From assembly GCF_003072505.1 (NCBI RefSeq), contig NZ_NTGB01000001.1:1154659-1218658 (forward strand): DNA of 64,000 nt, read 5' to 3'. Both the position numbers and the translations under genes were made by a program. Below, in pieces: positions 58,896 to 64,000 of this stretch. The notes beneath the pieces were generated by a model. It was not told the origin of the DNA. It did no database searches and saw only the letters and a program-made list of their open reading frames with translations. Position 1 is the stretch's first letter; each line of letters starts with the position of its first letter. Origin of the DNA: Polynucleobacter rarus. GTDB taxonomy: Bacteria > Pseudomonadota > Gammaproteobacteria > Burkholderiales > Burkholderiaceae.

Positions 58896-60089
58896 TTACA
58901 GTTTTACTTTGGTATGTTGAGCGACAGTATGCATATCTTTATCACCACGCCCAGAAAGATTTACTAAGATTGTTTTATCTTTAGGCAAAGTTTTGGCTAA
59001 TTGACAGGCATAAGCAATCGCATGACTTGTTTCCAAGGCTGGAATAATACCTTCAATGCGACAGCATTGATGAAAGGCTTCAAGAGCATCATCGTCACTT
59101 ACGGCAGTATATTGAGCACGATTAATGTCTTTTAACCAAGCATGTTCAGGACCCACCCCAGGATAATCAAGGCCAGCAGAAACAGAATGTGTTTCCATAA
59201 TTTGACCATTTTGATCTTGAATTAAATAGGTACGATTACCATGCAATACGCCAGGAGTTCCAGCACATAGCGCGGCAGCATGACGACCAGTAGCAATACC
59301 ATCACCGGCAGCTTCAACACCAATTAATTGCACTTCAGGGTAGTTAATATAGGGGTAAAAAATACCCATTGCATTCGATCCACCACCCACGCAGGCTAAA
59401 ACATAATCAGGTTGTCTACCCGTCATTTCAGGCATTTGTGTAATGCACTCTGTACCAATAACGCTTTGAAAATCTCGAACCATCATAGGATAAGGATGTG
59501 GCCCTGCAACAGTGCCGATGATATAGAAAGTATTTTCTACATTCGTTACCCAGTCACGCATTGCTTCATTTAAAGCATCTTTTAGGGTTTTAGAACCGGA
59601 TTCTACAGGCACTACGGTTGCACCTAACAAACGCATTCTATAAATATTTTGTGCTTGCCGCTCAACGTCCACACTACCCATATAAATAATACATTCCAAA
59701 CCAAAACGAGCACAAATAGTAGCAGTTGCAACCCCGTGTTGACCTGCACCTGTTTCAGCAATAATTCTTGGCTTACCCATCCGCTTGGCAAGTAAGGCTT
59801 GACCAATCACATTATTGATTTTATGAGCGCCAGTGTGATTTAGATCTTCTCTTTTGAAATAAATTTGGGCACCACCAATTTCATCACTCCATCTTTTGGC
59901 ATGATAAATTGGACTAGGTCTGCCAACAAAATGCTTCAGCTCACTATTAAACTCTGCAACAAACTCAGGGTCATGTTGATATTTTGCATAAGTTTGTTTT
60001 AACTCTTCTAAGGCAAACATCAAGGTTTCGGAGACAAATACTCCACCGTAAGGACCGAAATGACCACGTTGATCTGGAAAATCGTACAT
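58896..60089 (-). CDS. trpB: Tryptophan synthase beta chain
   Basis: A PLP enzyme joining indole and serine to tryptophan. The 397 residues have PLP lysine K90 in [15 protein letters not shown], the phosphate loop GGGSNAMG near 236, and the C-terminal [10 protein letters not shown]. The start [16 protein letters not shown] is the normal N-terminus. It begins one base past the trpF stop, so translation is likely coupled. Typical TrpB1 form. Confidence 0.98.
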   Translation of the reverse strand: MYDFPDQRGHFGPYGGVFVSETLMFALEELKQTYAKYQHDPEFVAEFNSELKHFVGRPSPIYHAKRWSDEIGGAQIYFKREDLNHTGAHKINNVIGQALLAKRMGKPRIIAETGAGQHGVATATICARFGLECIIYMGSVDVERQAQNIYRMRLLGATVVPVESGSKTLKDALNEAMRDWVTNVENTFYIIGTVAGPHPYPMMVRDFQSVIGTECITQMPEMTGRQPDYVLACVGGGSNAMGIFYPYINYPEVQLIGVEAAGDGIATGRHAAALCAGTPGVLHGNRTYLIQDQNGQIMETHSVSAGLDYPGVGPEHAWLKDINRAQYTAVSDDDALEAFHQCCRIEGIIPALETSHAIAYACQLAKTLPKDKTILVNLSGRGDKDMHTVAQHTKVKL

Positions 60090-60090
60090 A

Positions 60091-60774
60091 TTAACTGCCT
60101 TTAAATGAATTGAATTGATCTGTTAAACGAACTGCATCTACGAATTGCTGCATCAAATTAGGATCTTTATTTCCACGGGTGATTTCCACACCACTCGAAA
60201 TATCAACACCTAAGGGTTGAAAATAAGCAATAGCCTCAGCTACATTGTGAGAGTTCAACCCACCACTCAAAACGACCCGATGCGCGTTTTCTTTTATCCA
60301 TATTTCTGGTATTAACTGCCAATTAAAGGTTTGTCCACCGCCGCCATATCCCTCAACTACAGCATCGAGAATCCAGGCAGCACATTCATTATATTCAAGG
60401 CAAAAATCTTGCAATGAAAACTGATGATCAATTCTCGCAGCTTTCATCCATGGCGTAGATTGAGCAATCTCAGCACAACGCTTTGCTGATTCATTGCCAT
60501 GAAATTGCCAAATATCAACCCGTACCTGAGAACGAATCTCTGCAACCAGCTCATCACTCGGATCTACCACGAGTGCAACAACTTCTATTTGATCATTCAA
60601 TATAGAAGTTAATTGTAATGCTTGTTGAGGTGTGACGTACCGGGGACTGGGTGGAAAAAAAACCAAGCCAACCGCCTCAATGGTAAGAGTGTTGGCAGTC
60701 ATCATATCCTGTGGCTTACTTAAGCCACATATCTTGATATTGGTATAACCATTTTGACGTTGAAGTAGTCCCAC
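60091..60774 (-). CDS. trpF: Phosphoribosylanthranilate isomerase
   Basis: Isomerises PRA to CdRP in tryptophan synthesis. The 227-residue TIM barrel has the catalytic C16 in [12 protein letters not shown] and the catalytic Asp in [20 protein letters not shown]. The C-terminal phosphate site is [14 protein letters not shown]. The start is a GTG at 60774. A short N-terminal extension of about ten residues precedes the usual KICG. It lies 11 bases after truA. Confidence 0.95.
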   Translation of the reverse strand: MGLLQRQNGYTNIKICGLSKPQDMMTANTLTIEAVGLVFFPPSPRYVTPQQALQLTSILNDQIEVVALVVDPSDELVAEIRSQVRVDIWQFHGNESAKRCAEIAQSTPWMKAARIDHQFSLQDFCLEYNECAAWILDAVVEGYGGGGQTFNWQLIPEIWIKENAHRVVLSGGLNSHNVAEAIAYFQPLGVDISSGVEITRGNKDPNLMQQFVDAVRLTDQFNSFKGS

Positions 60775-60785
60775 TAATACGCTCT

Positions 60786-61661
60786 CTATTCTAGATTTGG
60801 ATCATCAAAACGGCTTGAAAATGCTTGATCTAACAAGTGTGGCGGAATCACACTGTAGCCAAAATTCGGTGCTGGTATTTCAAAGTCATTAGGATACTGC
60901 ACTTTTACTAAATATAGCCCATCTGCAGAAAAAGTGGGGGCTGCAATCTTGCGACTACGTTGCTCTATTAAAAAAGCAATCCACTCTGGCGATTGCTTAC
61001 CTTTACCTACTTCAATCAAACTACCTACGATATTTCTGACCATATGATGTAAAAATGCATTAGCTCTTAGAAAAAAATAGATCCTTTTATCCTCTTCTAC
61101 AATATTTACTTGATACATGGTTTTTATTGGCGTTTTACTCTGACATTCCGATGACCTAAAGCAACTAAAATCTTGTTCACCAATTAAATACTGAGCACCC
61201 TCACGCATCGCTTGTACATCTAAACTTTTGCCATAAGGTAACATGACATAGCCTGCTTTTTTATTTAATAAGGGTGTCTTGACTGCAGAGGAAATTAAAA
61301 GGTAGGCATAAGATCTCTCATAAGCGCTGAACCTAGCATGGAATTCGAATGGTACTTCTTTTGCCCACTCTATGCTTACCGTAGATGGCAAATAAGTATT
61401 AATACCTCTGATCCACGACCACATTGGGCGATTAATGGAAGTGTCGAAGTGCACGACTTGCCCCAACGCGTGCACCCCAGAATCCGTGCGACCTGCAACC
61501 GTGACTCGAAATGACTCATCTAGCTTGCCACCTAAAAATTTACTAATTGCTGATTGCAGAACATCCTGAACGGTATTTTTGTGAGTTTGACTTTGCCAAC
61601 CCAAAAAACCAGTCCCGTCATATTGAATGCCTAGGGCAATGCGATATAGATGTTCTTCCAT
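60786..61661 (-). CDS. truA: tRNA pseudouridine(38-40) synthase
   Basis: Modifies uridines 38-40 of the anticodon stem. The 291-residue protein has nucleophile D60 in TVAGRTDSGVHALGQ. The N-terminal QYDGTGFLGWQSQ and C-terminal FLHHMVRNIVGSLIEVGKG are family blocks. It sits between fimV and trpF, as in the conserved fimV-truA-trpF order of pseudomonads and Burkholderiales. A C-terminal extension of about 20 residues is variable. Confidence 0.97.
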   Translation of the reverse strand: MEEHLYRIALGIQYDGTGFLGWQSQTHKNTVQDVLQSAISKFLGGKLDESFRVTVAGRTDSGVHALGQVVHFDTSINRPMWSWIRGINTYLPSTVSIEWAKEVPFEFHARFSAYERSYAYLLISSAVKTPLLNKKAGYVMLPYGKSLDVQAMREGAQYLIGEQDFSCFRSSECQSKTPIKTMYQVNIVEEDKRIYFFLRANAFLHHMVRNIVGSLIEVGKGKQSPEWIAFLIEQRSRKIAAPTFSADGLYLVKVQYPNDFEIPAPNFGYSVIPPHLLDQAFSSRFDDPNLE

Positions 61662-61676
61662 CCGAGCTTCAACAGC

Positions 61677-63047
61677 TTAGGCAATTTGAAGCAAATATTT
61701 TTTTGCTTCACGAAGAACATCAGAACTACCATCCGCCCCTAAACCAACTATCTCTTGTAATAGAATTTTTGCAGTTGGATAGTCATGAATTTTTATATAG
61801 GATTTAGCAAGGTTCAAGCGTAATTTTTGGTCTGAAACACTCGGGATATTTCTATGAGGCTTGGCATTATTAATTGCAATACCGTGATCTTCGTTTTTTA
61901 AAAGATTGGCAGTTGTAGCAGTCGATAATGAAGAAGGCGAATCTAAATTCAAATCGAGCGTTGCAAAAATGTTCTTAGCAAAGCTAGGTACTTCTTGGGA
62001 AGAATTACTTAAAGAAGATTGTCCGTTTGATCCTGAATTACGATAGTGGAAAAAATTGCCATAAACAAATACGAGGAATAAGCCAAAAACTACTAAGAAC
62101 TCCCAGGCTGAATTAATATGAGAATTAAAAAAGGCGAGTATTTCATCCCAAGTTGATGATTGATTCGATTGCTTTTTGAGATCAGCGATATTTTTTTTAA
62201 TTTCATTAATTCTTGCTTGGGCTTGTTCAATGACCTTCTTCTGAGCGATCAATTCTTCTTCTAACTTCGTTTCTAGTAAAGTTTGATCAGAAACGGTTTC
62301 CGATGAACTTAACAATAATCTATCTTTGCTTATCGAGGCAGAGTCCAGCATTTTTTCGGAGGGCTCCTGCCACAATTTGAGTTGGAAATTTTCCTGAATA
62401 TTCGAACTAAAAGTTTTTGCTTCATTAATCGGAATGGATTCAACCATGGATTGACTTGGAATTTCTAATTGCGCACCAACTTTAAGTCGATGGATATTAC
62501 CCGCAATAAAAGCTTTGGGATTCAACCGGAAAATGGCAGTCAGGGCTTGATCAAAAGAGGCCTGCGGCAACTCCGGCATCAGAGACTGGGTTATTCTTGA
62601 AAGGTTATCACCTGGATTAACAGTAACTGGTGTTTTATTCGAGTTTAAAATTGTATAAACTCTCACAAGTTTCCCTCCCGTCCAACTGAGTTCTATCAGT
62701 ATTTCATTGAATAACTCTTCTAATGGAATAGGGTTTGCCGTTTTCACTGTAATGACGGTGGGCAGTTGATTTGAGTTTCTTTCGATTGATAAAGAAAAGT
62801 TATCTATATCAATGGGTTGTTTTAAACCATATTGCTCATACACTTCTTTAGCCGGGAAATTCACTTTGAGTTGAGATAACTGTCTCAACTCTTGCTCATT
62901 TCCTAAAATCGCGATTTTTGCTTTAAATGGGTCTGAACCATTCGATAAAACCTGGATATTACCCAAAGTTAAAGACCAAACACTGGAGCTAAAACAAATC
63001 CCTAGCAAAAGGATGAGTCTAGTGAACCATTGTGTTTTAGTATGCAA
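61677..63047 (-). CDS. FimV-like LysM-domain protein, short form
   Basis: A 456-residue FimV/HubP-type protein. It has a signal peptide (LILLLGICFSSSVWS, cleavage near 25), an N-terminal FimV-type periplasmic domain (TLGNIQVLSNGSDPFKAKI), a LysM region (VNPGDNLSRITQ, near 141-197), a coiled coil (about 260-295), and one membrane helix (about 311-330). The cytoplasmic tail carries only a helical FimV C-terminal motif (LRLNLAKSYIKIHDY). Pseudomonas FimV is about twice this length with acidic repeats, so this is a reduced version. The start is a TTG at 63047. Roles in polar assembly or type IV pili are inferred. Confidence 0.88.
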   Translation of the reverse strand: MHTKTQWFTRLILLLGICFSSSVWSLTLGNIQVLSNGSDPFKAKIAILGNEQELRQLSQLKVNFPAKEVYEQYGLKQPIDIDNFSLSIERNSNQLPTVITVKTANPIPLEELFNEILIELSWTGGKLVRVYTILNSNKTPVTVNPGDNLSRITQSLMPELPQASFDQALTAIFRLNPKAFIAGNIHRLKVGAQLEIPSQSMVESIPINEAKTFSSNIQENFQLKLWQEPSEKMLDSASISKDRLLLSSSETVSDQTLLETKLEEELIAQKKVIEQAQARINEIKKNIADLKKQSNQSSTWDEILAFFNSHINSAWEFLVVFGLFLVFVYGNFFHYRNSGSNGQSSLSNSSQEVPSFAKNIFATLDLNLDSPSSLSTATTANLLKNEDHGIAINNAKPHRNIPSVSDQKLRLNLAKSYIKIHDYPTAKILLQEIVGLGADGSSDVLREAKKYLLQIA

Positions 63048-63048
63048 T

Positions 63049-64000
63049 TTAAGCCTCTATCAAAATACGTAAAATTCTGCGAAGAGGTTCAGCAGCGCCC
63101 CAAAGGAGTTGATCACCAACAGTGAATGCCCCAATAAACTCTGGTCCCATTGCAAGGTGATGAATTCTACCAACAGGTATTTGCATCGTACCGCTTACGG
63201 CTGCAGGGGTGAGAAATTTCTCAGATTGCTCACGATCATTTGGCACAACTTGAACCCAATCATTGGCCGAAGCAATAATCTGTTCAACATCTTGAATCGC
63301 GACATGCTTTTTTAACTTAATTGTCAAGCCTTGTGAATGGCAACGCATTGCACCAACTCGAACACATAAGCCATCGATTGGAATACTTCCTGGCTGTCTA
63401 AAAGGTGGCATGCCTAAAATCTTGTTGCACTCGGCCCCACCTTTCCACTCTTCCTTACTTTGACCATGTTCAACCGGAACATCAATCCACGGAATTAAGC
63501 TACCGGCTAGAGCGGTATTTCTAAAATTCGATTTAGGGAAAGAGTCAGAACGCATCGTTTGGGTAACTTTACGATCAATCTCTAAAATAGCGGAACTCGG
63601 TGTACTTAAATCTTCTTGAACGCTCTGATATAAAGCTCCCATTTGATTTAATAACTCACGCATATTTTGTGCACCAGCACCCGATGCAGCTTGATAAGTC
63701 ATGGCGGAGACCCACTCCACTAAATTGGCATTAAATAAGCCACCTAGGCCCATCAACATCAAGCTCACTGTACAATTGCCACCAATCCAGTTATTACGAC
63801 CATCTTTGATTGCTTGATTAATTACAGAGCGGTTTACCGGATCTAAAACAATCACAGCATCATCAACCATGCGTAAAGTGCTCGCCGCGTCAATCCAATG
63901 CCCTTGCCAACCAGCAGTTCTGAGTTGACCAAAAACTTCTTTAGTGTAGTCGCCACCTTGGCAAGAGATGATGTAATCACATTGTTTCAATGCTGAAATA
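63049..64000 (-). CDS. asd: Aspartate-semialdehyde dehydrogenase (N-terminus beyond right edge)
   Basis: Reduces aspartyl phosphate to aspartate semialdehyde, feeding lysine/DAP, methionine and threonine. The visible 317 residues contain the catalytic cysteine in [15 protein letters not shown] and the later active-site [12 protein letters not shown]. The conserved CQGGDYT and [11 protein letters not shown] blocks are at the visible start. The frame is open to the window edge and continues upstream (SALKQCDY), so an internal start near 63990 is not real. The missing part is the NADP-binding GWRGMVGS region. It links functionally to dapD and dapE in this window. Confidence 0.95.
   Translation of the reverse strand, partial: ISALKQCDYIISCQGGDYTKEVFGQLRTAGWQGHWIDAASTLRMVDDAVIVLDPVNRSVINQAIKDGRNNWIGGNCTVSLMLMGLGGLFNANLVEWVSAMTYQAASGAGAQNMRELLNQMGALYQSVQEDLSTPSSAILEIDRKVTQTMRSDSFPKSNFRNTALAGSLIPWIDVPVEHGQSKEEWKGGAECNKILGMPPFRQPGSIPIDGLCVRVGAMRCHSQGLTIKLKKHVAIQDVEQIIASANDWVQVVPNDREQSEKFLTPAAVSGTMQIPVGRIHHLAMGPEFIGAFTVGDQLLWGAAEPLRRILRILIEA

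Overview
The window looks like part of a low-GC betaproteobacterial chromosome of the Burkholderiales. The gene order asd-fimV-truA-trpF-trpB-trpA-accD-folC-SPOR-cvpA-purF-metZ and the family-level features fit Burkholderiaceae. The A+T richness and compactness suggest a Polynucleobacter-like freshwater organism, but no rRNA is present to confirm this.

Region 1 (1-8020) is accessory DNA inserted at the 3' end of guaA. At the far left is the end of an IS66 element. Then come small hypothetical genes, two of them decayed by frameshift or nonsense changes (645-2802). A more distinct island follows (about 3078-8037). It holds a truncated tyrosine integrase next to guaA, repeated arm-like motifs, a possible att core repeat, and a five-gene operon on the minus strand. 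The operon encodes an unknown 138-residue protein, a Cas4/RecB-like PD-(D/E)XK nuclease, a 276-residue unknown protein cut by an IS3 element, a 104-residue helical protein and a Vsr/DUF559-like nuclease. The IS3 copy (4569-5874) has clean ends and an ATC target duplication. Excising it in silico restores one continuous reading frame. This operon is the best candidate for an undescribed system, possibly defensive.

Region 2 (8020-20886) is core metabolism: guaB-guaA (GMP synthesis), rnfH and ratA, smpB (trans-translation), and the four-gene Anbu cluster (ATP-grasp, alpha-E, transglutaminase-like, proteasome-like Anbu). It ends with ppsA, its divergent regulator ppsR, and an rRNA/tRNA methyltransferase gene.

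Region 3 (20883-34969) is one long minus-strand envelope and translation block: rnhB, lpxB, lpxA, fabZ, lpxD, skp, bamA, rseP, dxr, cdsA, uppS, frr, pyrH, terminator, tsf, rpsB. It couples lipid A synthesis, outer-membrane assembly, isoprenoid and phospholipid precursors, and ribosome functions.

Region 4 (35136-48821) has map and glnD (plus strand), ligA, zipA and smc (minus strand), then dapD, an ArsC-like gene, dapE and prmB (plus strand). These cover protein maturation, nitrogen control, chromosome maintenance and division, and lysine/peptidoglycan precursor synthesis.

Region 5 (48848-64000) is again a minus-strand run: thioesterase, radA, a secreted coiled-coil protein, a sulfurtransferase-like protein, metZ, purF, cvpA, a SPOR protein, folC, accD, trpA, trpB, trpF, truA, fimV and asd. 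The asd gene runs off the right edge. No tRNA, rRNA or CRISPR array was seen.
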